From the NCBI GenBank assembly GCA_020746995.1, contig JAGPXD010000001.1, positions 6,138,001 to 6,202,000 of the forward strand: a DNA stretch of 64,000 bases. Direction: 5' to 3'. This DNA comes from Plectosphaerella cucumerina (Eukaryota; Ascomycota; Sordariomycetes; Glomerellales; Plectosphaerellaceae). Below are positions 1 to 10,926 of this stretch, piece by piece. The translations under genes were made by a program, and so were the position numbers. Below the pieces are notes generated by a model that was given only the letters and a program-made list of their open reading frames with translations, did no database searches and was not told the origin of the DNA. Every line of letters begins with the position of its first letter. The first letter of the stretch is position 1.

Positions 1-77
1 CGTGTCTGGGGCGTCACCACCATCCCCGCACTGGGTCGGGCGACATCGCTCTCACTTGCAACACCTTCAACTCGTGC

Positions 78-1592
78 TTGAAGGATACAACGAACATCTC
101 ATGGCAACGACTCCCAGGACGCCTCTCCCCAATGCCGAGGCAGCATCGCCCGTACAGGCCCAAGGCGCGAGGTAAGTCCAATGATGGCTCAGAATCGGTC
201 CAAGGTGCCCGACTGACTCGAAAATTCACCCGCAAAGGATGCTTCCAATGCTCCCAACGCAGAATTGACTGCGATCGCAACGGGCCATGCTGTAAGAAAT
301 GCCTATCGAGGGGCATGCAATGCAGCGGGCTCGGTGTCCGCTATCGCTTCAACGACGGCATGGCTGCCAGAGGACGCCAGGCAGGGAAGACGGCAGAGAG
401 CGTGTTTGGCAGCTCAAAGCTCGCGACAGTTGAGAGTGATGACCAGAGCACAACCGTTCCCGAGGACAGAGCCTCATCTCAAGCCGGCGAACTTGTCTTG
501 CACCATCAGCCAAGCCCGACAGCCCTTGATCCATGGGCTGTGTATCTCATCCGTTATTGTGAGTGGCACCGCTGCTGAGTCCCCTCTGGCTTGCTGATGA
601 ATGATTTGTAGTCTCGGAGAATATCGCATGCTCCATGCAGGCCATCGACGGTCAGCACAACGGCTATCGCCATCTTTTACTCCCCATAGCACACCGGAGC
701 CCCCTGGTCCTCGCACCGGTGCTTGCGACGGCCGCCTTTCACATGGCCCGCCTGGAAACTGCAGACAGAAGTTCTGGGCTTTGGTCTTCTTCGAGGCTGT
801 ACGGCCAGGCACTCGCAGAGCTGCAGGTCCAGCGGGATCTGGAAAAGGCCGATGCATCAACGAGGCTTCATATTCTTCTTGCCCTATTGACACTCCTTGT
901 CAGCGTCATGGTTAATGGGTCCGATGATTTTCCCATGATCTTTCGGCTTCTGGTGTCAGCCTTGAACGCCATGGGAGGCGAGGAAGCCCTGGGTCATGAT
1001 GAACTGGCCACGTTCATCGTTCGCCAGATACACAAGTACGGAACTCCGTCTTCTACCCACGAGTGGAAGCTGACCTGCGTGCAGGATGCGGGTCTATGCC
1101 GCGCCGTTCCTCAGTGAGGAAGATGGCGTTGCCGTCTTGTCCTGCGAGGCGTACACGACGCACGCACTTGACTGTCTCCGATTCTGCTCACAGCAGCAGC
1201 CCGATCTGTCAGCCGGCGTGCCAATCATCGAGAGCCTCATCCAACAAGCCTATGATATCTATCTCTCGCAGGCTTTCACCGACATGCTCGACATTGAGAC
1301 ACAGGATCCCACATTCCGAGTCAAGCGCTTCAAAGATACGCTCGAGCTGTTTCCCCCCGGCGCCCCAGGCGAACAAGTGCTCATCTGGGCCACTTTTGTG
1401 GCTGCGTCCGACTCCTTGCTTGCAGAACATCAAACATTCTTCCGGCATCTCCTCTGGAGATTATACGAGATGACTGGGTTTGCCAATATTGTCAGAGGCA
1501 TCGAGCAGCTTGAGAACATCTGGGAGAGGAGACAATATCCGGGCAACAGATGGACCTCCATGCTGCCGGTGCTGCGTGCGTTTGTCATGTGA
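78..1592 (+). CDS. Zn(II)2Cys6 fungal transcription factor, three exons
   Basis: Predicted nuclear DNA-binding regulator of about 470 residues. The exons I read are 78-558, 612-1035 and 1085-1592; both introns have GT-AG ends (GTGAGT and GTACGG donors, CTGAC branch before the second acceptor) and all junctions keep frame. The N-terminal part holds a binuclear zinc cluster (KGCFQCSQRRIDCD, then CCKKC and QCSG), followed by the GVRYRFNDG segment usual in this subfamily. The rest resembles the fungal-specific factor domain found in ARCA-like regulators (IACSMQAIDGQHNGYRH; RVYAAPFLSEEDGV). The start at 78 is the first in-frame ATG; 132 is an alternative. A third possible intron at 172-237 is 66 bp, in frame, and would join directly to RGCFQC, so the cluster survives either way. 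The target genes cannot be inferred. Confidence 0.85.
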
Positions 1593-2338
1593 GTAAACAG
1601 GTTACATGGTCGCAGAGACTGTTATGCAAGTAGACTACTCCTGCTGCTGCTCCGCCAATATCATCCAGCGCATCAAGTGGTATACGTCACGCTCGAACAC
1701 CATTTGCCGAGCTGAAAACCTCCGATCAACAAAACATCGTGCCGCAGGATCAAAGCTGACACGATGACCGCGATGAAATCCGCTAATCGCCTGCACCAAC
1801 GACATCTGCTGCCTTGGGAATGTCGCCATCAACAAGGTTCACCGATGCCATCGAGATGCTTCCTGCATCAAGCAGCACAACCACCCTCAACCGACATCGA
1901 GGGCACCACGCAGAAGAAGGGCCTGGAGCTGAAATTCGATCGATTGGAGAAAGCAGTGAACTAGTCGGCGTCGACTACGATCTTACATCTAGATGGTGTG
2001 GGAGCGGCCGAAGTTTATGGTTCCGGGTGCCGATGCGGGGGACTCACTAGGACCCTGACCATCACTTTTTTTCAGAACGACACCGACCCAAGCGGCGCTT
2101 ATGCGGCAGATGATGACGACAGCAAATGTTCGAGCGTGTAAGCGTAACAGTCGTGAGATTATTATTAACGTAAGTTGCCGCTTTTCCAACGTACACTCGG
2201 CGCGGGGTAATAATCAAGCATAGGTACAGGGAATGTGGTGGGACATGATTCCCAAATCAACGCAGGCTCCTGAAGCAAACCAACCCAAAAAAAAAAACAA
2301 GCCATTAAGTAAGTCGTCGCAGTAAGAGGGGGGAGTGT
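1593..2338. other. Intergenic region between two convergent genes
   Basis: This stretch separates the 3' ends of the zinc-cluster regulator and the LsdA-like gene. It holds only short open frames of random composition and an A-run near 2288. I see no RNA gene or repeat. Confidence 0.6.
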
Positions 2339-3504
2339 TTAGGAGGAGGAGAGGGGCCTCTTGACCTGGATCACGCCGGGGGCGGCCAGGGTAGCGTCGG
2401 GGATGGAAGCAACGTCGCTGAAGTTGCCGGACGTGGTCAGGGAAGCGTGGCTGAAGCCCTGGGCCTCGAGCGCCGAGAAGGGGAAGTCGGCCTCGAGGGT
2501 GACGACGGTGCCGTCCCACTTGACGTTCTTGGCCTCGACGCTGAGGGGCAGCTGCTGGCCGGTGACAAAGGTGACGAAGAGGCCGTCGGTCTGCTGGGTC
2601 TCGGCCTCCTTACAGCCGTGGAGGTCGGCGGAGAAGGTGACGGACTGGTCGTTGGGGGTGAGGACGGCGATGGGCCCACCGTTAACGTTCAGCCCGGGGA
2701 AGATGGGAAGGGCAATCTTGGCCAGGTCGAAGGGGCACGAGCCGGGGACGACAAAGAGCTGGAGGGCGGACCAGGCAAAGGCGGGGGGCACGTTGGTGAG
2801 GAAGCCGGACTCGGAGGGGATCTCGCGGAGGAAGAGGCGGTAGGCGCCGTTCTGCTCGCCTTCCTGGCCGATGACGGAGGAGACGATGCGGACGAAGGCG
2901 GGGGCGCCCTCGGAGGAGAAGATGACGTTGGCGCTCTGGAGAGTGCCGAGGACGAGAGCTGTAAAGGTCTCTGCGAGGAAGATGGCGTCCATCAGGTTGT
3001 TGACGGGGAAGGTGTACTGGCAGGGCGAAGGGGCGAACTTGTTGGCGGTCTTGAGCACGGCGGCGGCCGCGATGGCGTGCTGCTGCTCTTGCTGCAGGGG
3101 GCGGTCAGATGTGCTGCACGATAGGTAGGGGGTGGTGAGGCGGGTATACTCACAGCGAGGACGGTCCTGATAGTGGCTTCGGCCGCGCCGGTGGAGGCGC
3201 CGAGCTCGGTGTATCCCGGAGCGCCGGAGGTGAGGTTGTTGAGGAGGGAGCTGAAGTAGGACGTCTCGAAGTACTCGTTGAAGGTGATCAGCTGCCAGGC
3301 GACGGTGGAGGCGGGGCCGAGGTCAGAGGGGAGGGCGCCGCCGGGAAGCTTGCCGCCGGCCTCCTTGGAGATGATGGCGAGCTGCTCGGGGGTCGGGTTG
3401 GGGAAGCCATCGTTATCAGGGATGTTGAAGGCGCGAGGGGCGAGGGCGGCGGCATTGGCGAGGCTCAGAAGAGCTGCCGGAGCGATGAGGCTGGAAGTCC
3501 GCAT
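2339..3504 (-). CDS. Late sexual development protein (LsdA-like), secreted ferritin-like
   Basis: Two exons (3504-3154 and 3091-2339) give 367 residues; the intron 3153-3092 runs from GTGAGT to CTGCAG. The N-terminus is a signal peptide (SSLIAPAALLSLANAAALA) followed by the NIPDNDGFPNPTPEQL block seen in fungal late sexual development and Rds1-related proteins. The middle is a ferritin-like helical domain; the splice junction restores Q-E-Q-Q-H, which keeps a Glu and His of the usual carboxylate/His helix motif. Downstream blocks FVVPGSCPFDLAKIALP and the C-terminal beta-rich part also match this family. Aspergillus LsdA is expressed late in sexual development; a biochemical role is not established. 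An exported or cell-wall location is inferred from the signal peptide. Confidence 0.85.
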
Positions 3505-3509
3505 GGTGA

Positions 3510-3527
3510 GTGTGTGTGTGTGTGTGT
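3510..3527. repeat. GT dinucleotide microsatellite
   Basis: About nine TG units lie immediately upstream of the LsdA-like start codon, in its predicted 5' leader. Confidence 0.9.
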
Positions 3528-3641
3528 CTTGGAGTATTAGGTATTAGGTAGAGGTAGAAGACTGAAGAGGAAGCTTGAGAGTCCAGCGTTGAGAGAGGAG
3601 TGAGTGTTAGAAGGAGTACACGATGCACCTACATTCCCTTA

Positions 3642-3649
3642 CTTATATA
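3642..3649 (-). promoter_or_regulatory. TATA box of the LsdA-like gene
   Basis: TATATAAG reads on the minus strand about 140 bp upstream of the ATG at 3504. This distance suits a core promoter with a leader of about 100 nt. Confidence 0.6.
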
Positions 3650-5041
3650 CTGATCCAGACTTGACCCCTCCCACCCCCTACGACAGACCGCGTGAGGTTT
3701 AAGCTCGACGCATTCCATCATCGACCGTGACGGCGGCACAAACCGTGGACCAAGTCGGTCACATCACCATGCCGTTGGCAAGCCCTCACGATTCCTCGTG
3801 CTCGCAGCTTAGCTACCTAGCTTCGACAGGACCGCGCGTCCGCAACGGGCAAGCTCGCCAAGCCGTCAGAAGCACCTCATGGGGACCACGCTTGCTGGCT
3901 AAGCTAAGCTCGGCCCGTTCTGTTTCTGTAGCGTTGGCCTCTGTATTTGGGTACACCTACAAAGAAAGAGCCCACGGGAGTGTCCTCTCCCGGTTCCTGG
4001 AATAGGGGGAGGGCGGCTTTGCCCACATCCGGCATCACGCGTGCCCGCTCAACGGATTGCCACAGGCCACGAGGAAATCTCCTTTCGCCCTCTGAGCTTT
4101 CCTTCATCCATCCTAGCTCTGTCACGCTCACCCATTTCATAGAGAAATAAAACACGCATTGCAATTGGGAAATGCGGTCTCCAGGGCCCTCGGGGAGTCC
4201 GAATGGGCAAACTAGTCGAACACGCTTGTGGCTTCGGGAGATGACCTCACATTCCAGCGTCCGTCCCGATTGATTTTCTCCCCGGCGCAGCGCTTGGCAG
4301 GGCACCCGTACTTCATCATACGTCACATTCCAGAAGAGGGTAGCTAACCTAGGGCTGAGGGCTGAAAAGGCCTGAAGGGGGTGTGTGGCCCAGCCTGGGG
4401 GGAACGAACCACTGGACTGGTCGCCGGAGGCCAGGCCATTCTCGCAAGCTAGAAACTACATTTCCCCCGGCGTCGAGTCGAACGCGACGGGGAACTCGGG
4501 GGCGGCTCGGGCAACGCCTGTAGCCTCGAGGTCAAAATGCGGGTTAACCCGTTTTCTCGAGCATCGTTGTCGTGCCGGCCACTCAGCATTTTTGTCGCTC
4601 TCGTGAAGAAGGTGTGATGAGGAAGAGGAGGAGGAGAGCCTCTGCGCCGTCTTGCTCAACCTCATGGACCGGCTGTTCGGTTTTCTTTGTTTCAAGCGTC
4701 CGGTATGGCATCATCTCGTGCTCTCGGACGCCGTCCTTCGTCCCATGGCGATGGCCTCTCGTTCGGTAGGTAGGGAGTATGGCCACCCCGTCTGCTTCTC
4801 GACGATGGTGATCGTCTAGACGTCATGTCGCGGCCAACCTTGTCGGCGTGCGTCGGGCACCTCCAGGACGTGCGAGCGAGAGACGGCGTGCGCTCCTCTC
4901 GGCGGCGTGAGACCATCGAGAGATCCTCACTGATGCCAGCTGGGCCGGGAGGGGTTGATCCAGGTAGAGGCATCAGCTGAAGAAGAGCGAGCGGCTTGCC
5001 CGAGGCGGACAGTTGGTCCTGCATCCCGTGCCGTGACCCCC
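3650..5041. other. Intergenic region upstream of the LsdA-like gene
   Basis: About 1.4 kb with no open frame that looks coding. It would carry the LsdA-like promoter and the 3' flank of OGG1. A short imperfect hairpin surrounds 4468-4500. I see no RNA gene. Confidence 0.55.
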
Positions 5042-6371
5042 TCAGGTCTTCTGCGATCTCGTCCTCCTCCGCTTCACTACCGCTTCCACTTCTGCCTCCT
5101 CCATCTTCACCTCAACCTTTACCCTCGTTGCCTTGCGCTTCGTCCCCATCGGCAACACAACCTCCTCCACCTCCACCTCCTTCTTAACAACCACAACCTC
5201 CCCCTCTTCCTTCTTCACCCTCCCCGGCTCCCGGTCCGCAAACGCCTTGAGATCCGCCGTAAAGAGCACCGAGTGCGCCCAACCCGCATACTCCCCCCAG
5301 AGCCCCCTAAAATGGTCCCCCACAGCATCATACAACCCCTTGCTCAGCGTCGCCGTCTTCCCCCCCTTGCCCTTGGCGAACTTGTAGTCCCGCAGCGCAA
5401 TCTGCCACACGTGCGTGTCCACCGGCACCGCCTCGCCCCAGCCCAGCCCCATGAGGCACACGCAGTCGGCCACCTTGGGTCCCACCCCCGTCAGCTGCAG
5501 GAGCTGCTCGTGCGCCTCTTTATACGTCGAGCGCGGCAGCGCCGCGGCCTCTGGTGCGGGCTGGAAGTTGGGGCTCGCCGGGTTCGCGAGGCTGTCCAGC
5601 CATCCCCGCGGCTTCTCCCGAGCCACCATGATGGCCGTTCGCGCGATGTACTTGGCGCGATAGCCGAAGCCGAGCTCGCGGAGGTGCGTCTCTACTCCGG
5701 GCCCGGTCAGCGCCTCGGGCGGCGGGAAGTCGTGGAAGGCTTCATCGCCCACGTGGCCTATCAACGGCCCGTAATGTAGGCAGAGCTTGTGGACCTGCCA
5801 TCGATGAGTACGGTGTTCTTCCGTGCGGGGTGCTTGAAGGCCTTACCATCTGCGATATCCTCGCAATATTGTTGTTGCTGCTGCATATAAAACTGATGAG
5901 GGTCTCCCACGCATCCTGGCTCAGGATCCGCACACCCTCAAACTTGGGCGCCCGGCGCTTGAAGTTTGGATCCGCCAGGGACCACTGCTCGTACAGCGAG
6001 CCGAGATCGAGCTTGAGACTCAGATAGTGCCGCAGCAGCTCTTCCGTGTCGTCCTCTGCCTCCTCTGCCTTGACCACCCCATGCGTGGACGGCGGCGGGG
6101 ACAGAGGCTCCAGCTTGCCGGGCCAAGTCACCCGGTAGTGAAGGTGCGTCGGGTCTTGGCGCAGTGACAGCACCCTTCCATGCAGAGCACAGTTCCTGAA
6201 GAAGCGTCAGACGGGCTTCGGTTACGCTAAAGGACGCTCTCACCATTCATCGTTGATTTGACGCCACCGAAAAGACTGGCCGCAACGCAGAGTCGTGTCG
6301 ATGGATAATTCGGTCAGACTGAGCGGGAACTTCCGCCATTCCGAGACCCGCCCGAACGACATGATTCGCAT
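5042..6371 (-). CDS. ogg1: 8-oxoguanine DNA glycosylase/AP lyase
   Basis: Base-excision repair enzyme that removes 8-oxoG opposite C. Three exons (6371-6244, 6195-5847, 5794-5042) give 409 residues; introns use GTGAGA and GTAAGG donors. The opening block LRCGQSFRWR spans the end of exon 1, and SLSLRQD-type sequence follows the first junction as in eukaryotic OGG1. FICSSNNNIARI marks the start of the helical core. The helix-hairpin-helix is LTGVGPKVADCVCLMGLG, with catalytic Lys about residue 266 and the conserved Asp of VDTHV about 285, the 19-residue spacing expected of OGG1. The C-terminal tail is rich in Lys/Glu with KRRRTRSQ, probably a nuclear localisation signal. ATG at 6362 is an alternative start. 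Identification is firm. Confidence 0.95.
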
Positions 6372-6748
6372 GAGGAGCAGGCTCAAGAGATGGGTCTCTG
6401 CGAAAAATAGCACAAAGTCGCCTCAATGATGCCAGTCGGGATGAATGTCCCCGACACTGACTGTGTCGTCGAGATGTCCTTGAGCGAGTCACGTGGGGGG
6501 CGACTCTGGAGGTTAGAGGGGCGTGGGAAGCGGTCGATGGGGTGTGAGTGTAATCCCGCTCAATTTCAAGCCTTCAACCAGGGTCTTCAGGGCTGCAACA
6601 CCACCACGCGATCGGCACACGGCGAACACGGTGCGACTTGCGATGTCATTTATCTATCTTCAGGCCCCGTGCCATACGCTAGGAAATTTTGGTATCATGA
6701 GTTGGTGTAAATGAAAGGCCTCGGGGGACTCGGGGGAGGACGTGCCCC
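6372..6748. other. Region between OGG1 and ALG6
   Basis: This interval is the OGG1 promoter side and the ALG6 3' flank. A CACGTG palindrome lies at 6490-6495, about 120 bp upstream of the OGG1 start, and could bind a bHLH factor. Nothing else stands out. Confidence 0.45.
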
Positions 6749-8631
6749 CTACTTGGTCTTCGACTTCTTGTCCTTGCTCGTCTTGCTGCCAAAGGTCACG
6801 AGCTCGCTCTGCACAAGCAACTGTCCCAGGCACCACAGATAACAGAGCGCAAACCCGACAAAGCCGACGCCGACGTTGACCACGACCCAGAGATCCGGCT
6901 TCCCCTTGGGCGGGACGAGGTACATCTCGGCAAAGTGCCAGGCGATCATAGCGGCGTAGAAGACGCTGTGGAGGAGCGCGGTACCCCACTGGGCCCAGGC
7001 AACCTGCCCCTCCTGGAAGTAGGCGCTGAAGGACGTGGGCGGAAGACCGAGGAGGTAGGCCCACAACCCGGTCAGGACAAAGTAGGGGATCTCAAGGTCG
7101 ACGCGCGAGAGGAGGGGGAACATGGTCCAGGCGCCGAGTATGTTGGCGAAGCCCACCCATGCGCGAGTGTCCTTGGACAGGCCGGAGCGGCCGGCAAACA
7201 GCAGGGTCATGGGGGCCAGCGGGAGGAGAACGCTCTTCTCGTGGACCTGGTAGCTGAAGAGGAAGAAGCCCCAGGCGGTAGCGGCCAGGCCGAGGGGCAG
7301 TAGCTGCTTGCGGGGGCGGATGAAGAGAATCAGGTTGGGCGGGATGATGGAGAGAAGAGTGGCGCCAAGAGCCGCCTTCTGCAGCACCGGCGGGGGCAGG
7401 TGACGGAGCTTGACGACCAGGTTGAGGGTGCACCAGAAGTTGGCGACCTTGTCCTCGAACAGACCGCGAGCAAAGGGGAAGATACGGTGGACCATCTGGA
7501 CCAGCTGCTCGACCACGGGCCAGTAGAAGGCGTCGACGTCGAGGACATTGGCTAGCTGTGGAAACAGAGGAAGGGGCGGCGGAGGCCCGTCAATGTCTGG
7601 GCGCGAATCGATGCCCCTCCGCACATCGTAGACGGTACCGATGATGATGGGCAGCACCAGGACCGCGAAGGAGGCCAAAGTGACGAGAGCAATGCCGCCC
7701 AGGCGGGCGGGGTTGAGCTTGGGCGAGAGGCAGCTGCCAAGGAGAAAGGCAAAAATGGAGAAGGCAAAGTAGAGAGCCATCTGCTTGAAGCCCAAGGCGG
7801 CAACAAAGAAGACGGCAGACCACATGTAGCGGCCGGCCAGCATGCTAGACATGCTAGCGATGACGAAACCCAGCATCACCGTGTTGTACTGGAAGTGAAC
7901 GTGGTCGATGAGGATGGTGGCGGGCTGCATCAGGAAGGCCACCAGAGCCAACGAGGCGGACCAGTTCGTGACGCCGTTGAGCCTGCTGAAGCGGCGGATG
8001 AAGATGACGGCGGCGGGGATGTAGATGAGGTACTCGGAGACCATGACGGTGGCGCGCATGAAGATCTTGAGCGTGGGATCTTCGTGGCCCCGCGAGGTGT
8101 AGAGGCTGAACCAGGCGGGCTCGATGAGGGCGCCGACCTTGCCGCACAGCCAGCTGTGGTAGGCCGTCAGAGGAGGGTAGTCGAGCCCCCACCATTGCAG
8201 GTCATGGAAATACCACTGCGACACCGGCAGCTGCGTGGTAATCTCCATCCAGTGCCTCTGGGCCTCGTAGTCGCCGAACATGGGTGGTCTCTGGAAACCT
8301 GCGAGGGGGGTGAGAAGTCAGCGGATGTCGAGGATGTAGAGGTTTGGTTTGGTGTGGATGCTAGCTTACCTGAGTATCCCCAGAGTCCTGCCGCCCACCG
8401 GTAGAGGCCGACGACCATGAGAATGAGGGGAAGGACCTCCCATTGTGACGCCGAGCCGCGCGCGGGCCAGAGGAATGCGGCCAGGGGGAACAATGGCTCC
8501 TTGACCGGCGGCTCCTGCCTCTGCACGAACTCGTTGACGATGGTTGTGCGAGGGGTCGTCGGGGTTGACGGGGCCGAGGGGGGTGACTTCTTGGCCCGAC
8601 GCCGCGGCTTGTGAGGGGAGGGAGCGCTCAT
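6749..8631 (-). CDS. alg6: Dolichyl-P-Glc:Man9GlcNAc2-PP-dolichol alpha-1,3-glucosyltransferase
   Basis: ER membrane enzyme adding the first glucose to the lipid-linked oligosaccharide for N-glycosylation. Two exons (8631-8370 and 8298-6749) encode 603 residues; the intron has a GTAAGC donor and CTCGCAG acceptor. The cytosolic N-terminus is basic and proline-rich (KPRRRAKKSPPSAPST). The first luminal loop carries FGDYEAQRHWMEITTQLP and LQWWGLDYPPLTAYHSWL, which fit ALG6 rather than ALG8. About ten or more hydrophobic segments follow, with HFQYN and GFKQMALYFA typical of the ALG6/ALG8 (GT57) family. The protein ends in a Lys-rich tail (SKTSKDKKSKTK) resembling an ER-retrieval signal. Confidence 0.95.
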
Positions 8632-9036
8632 TGTCGCTGAGGTAAAGGAGTGTCGGTTGGCCGGGGCGGCATGGAGGTTTCCGTCGGGCTGGTCGGAGGT
8701 GAAGCTGTTGATGGACGACGAAGACGTGTGGTGTTTTGGGCGAGATGCTCGAAATTTGGGGAACGTCGCCGGTTGGACAGCTTCGCTCGCTAGGGGCATC
8801 TGGGGAAGGAGCTCCCACCCGTTGCTTCCCAAGCCCAGACCCAGCGACGTGGGCGGGACACAGTCCTTTAACAGTGTGGCACACGGCCAGTCGTCCTCGC
8901 ATCGCCTTACATCATTGTTCCCTTGGCATTGGGTTGAGCATGAGACCAGTCGACACGACACGCATCTTTTTCTACCTTACTCAGGCATTTCCTGCCAATT
9001 ACACACCCAGTCAAGGTCCTATCTCCCATAGCCACC
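8632..9036. promoter_or_regulatory. Divergent promoter region ALG6/BRO1-domain gene
   Basis: 405 bp separate the two divergent start codons, so both promoters must lie here or overlap the leaders. I recognise no strong TATA box; a pyrimidine-rich stretch precedes the BRO1-gene ATG. Confidence 0.5.
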
Positions 9037-10534
9037 ATGCCTTTCCCGTTCGTCCTCCCGACGACATCATCCTTCTCCTTCAGCGCCTGCTACACCTGTG
9101 AGTCGCACCCCTCGCTGCCCCTCACAGCCAGCACCTATCGCGGGGTCGTGAGGGATGAGCTCAAGAAGCACAAGCGGCTGCCGCCCTCGTCGCAGTCGCC
9201 CCACGTCGCCTCCGTCTCCTCCGCCCTCTCCAGCTACGTCCCCTACGTGCTGGCCATCGACGACGGTCTCGCAGACAGGTCGCAGGAGGTCAGGGTGTGT
9301 CCTAAGACCGACCCCTCCATCGAATGGCGCCCGACCATGTCCGAGAGCGCCGTGCCCGGCCGCGAGGTAGCGCGCGTCAGGGTGCAGACGCTGGAGCAAG
9401 AGCTCATATTCGCCCTCTCGACTCTGGCTCAGGCCCAGACTCTTCTCGCCCGCAGCGTCTTGCATCCGCTGTATGTCACCACCGCCGCTGTGCCGTCAGC
9501 CCAGGAACGGACCACGGCTATTCAGACTGCGAACAAGTATCTCCTTGACGCCGCCTCCATCTACGACTACCTGGCCAAACGGGCCGAGGCGTCACCTCAC
9601 CCACCTCCATGCGCCGATGTGTCGGCCCCCGTGCTCAGAGGCCTGTCCTCCCTATCGCACGCCGAGGCGAATCTCCTCGCCGTCCTCAAGGACGATCCAT
9701 ACCCAGGCATCGTGGCCCAGTCCCGCAACTCAACAGACAAGGAGTACCTCTACAAGACGCCCGACGTCCCAAAAGTCCGCGCCCACCTCTTTGCCCGTTT
9801 CTGCCTCGCCGCCGCCGACCAAGCCGCCAAGGCCTCCTCCCTCTGCTCCACCAGGACCAACGGCGGCTCCAAGGTAGAGGAATCCCTCCTCCGCTACCTC
9901 GAAGACACGAGACGCACCGCCAAGGCCCGCGCCTGTCGCTTCTTCGGCATCGACGCCGAGCTCGGCGGCGAGACCGGCAAGGCCCTGGCCTGGCTACGCG
10001 CAGGCCTGCATGAGCTCGGCGTCGATCTCGCCGCGCGGGATGCCGCCGCCTCGGGAAGTAAAAAGGGCGCCTTTGGCCGCTTCAAGAAGGACTGGGCCGA
10101 GAAGAGGGAGGACCGGCGCGTGGAGAAGGAGACGGACTGGGGCGCCGACGGCGGCAGACTCGAGGAGATGAGAGTGATTGAGTACCTGGAGACGAAGTGG
10201 GAAAAGTTCAACAATTTGGTAAGAGTCGACATATGCCTTGTCCGGGGCCAGACTAACAGCGCACGAGGTCGACACACAAATCATCCCGCCCACGGGGCCG
10301 CTATTAGCACAGATGCCGTCAGGACGCGATTTGCACCCCGTCCGGCCCTACGAACCGCCGCAGCTAGACAGGAGCGTGCTGGAGGCGGCACGGGCACCGC
10401 CGGAGCATCCCGACGATGTCGTCTACGAGAGCTCAGATGACGAGACCAAGCCGGGCCAGTCATCGAGAGCAGACCCGGTGGGCGCATATCCAGGCAGTCG
10501 GCAAGAGTACAACAAGACGCCCGGGTACTACTAG
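9037..10534 (+). CDS. BRO1-domain protein, short form
   Basis: Two exons (9037-10218 and 10268-10534) encode about 482 residues; the intron starts GTAAGA and ends ACGAG, restoring KWEKFNNLVDTQIIPP. The alpha-helical body has features of BRO1 domains: the ELIFALSTLAQAQTLLAR helix, LLDAASIYDYLAKRA, then ALAWLRAGLHELG near residue 325. The C-terminus is short and ends GYY after an acidic SSDDE patch. It lacks the long V-domain/Pro-rich region of Bro1/Rim20/ALIX, so it is closer in size to BROX. A link to ESCRT-III binding is inferred from the fold only. The window also holds a CHMP7-like ESCRT protein at 45.3 kb, but the two are unlinked. Confidence 0.7.
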
Positions 10535-10926
10535 GACTCCCTGCCTGCCATATTACTTCAAACTGCCACACGGCGTCGCGCATCTCAAGTAACATGGTCC
10601 ATTACAGCATACTGCTAGTATCTGGCTATACATGGCGTCCTTCCCCCTATCGCTGATGATGCAGAATTGTGACATTGCCCCCACCCCCGGCGGGCCCAGG
10701 TAGGCCCCAGGTAGGCTCCAAACGAGAGTCCTCCCCAATCGATGCGAATGTGTCGCGGTCAAACCAAGAAACGCCTATAAAGAAAACTCCAGGGTATTGC
10801 GTGATGTGTGTGTGTGTGTGTGTGATTTTTCAATCGTTAAATCATGATGAGAGGCTCGGCAGCGACCCCCATACCTCATCCAAGGACAAGTAGATGGACG
10901 GGCATGTGATAGATTGACGGAGAATG
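10535..10926. other. Convergent 3' flanks with GT microsatellite
   Basis: Shared 3' region of the BRO1-domain gene and the serine-rich minus-strand gene. A TG repeat of about ten units lies at 10804-10823, followed by a T-run. No gene is seen. Confidence 0.6.

Noticed and set aside
1635..1835. 66-codon minus-strand open frame after the zinc-cluster regulator
   Set aside because: Looks mildly protein-like but has no family match, no splice partners, and lies in a 3' flank.
2447..3124. 225-codon plus-strand frame rich in Gly, Glu and Asp
   Set aside because: It is the antisense shadow of exon 2 of the LsdA-like gene.
4468..4500. Imperfect hairpin with a TTCGAC loop, considered as a minus-strand tRNA T-arm
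   Set aside because: Stem pairs are out of register with a seven-base T-loop and no other arms are found.
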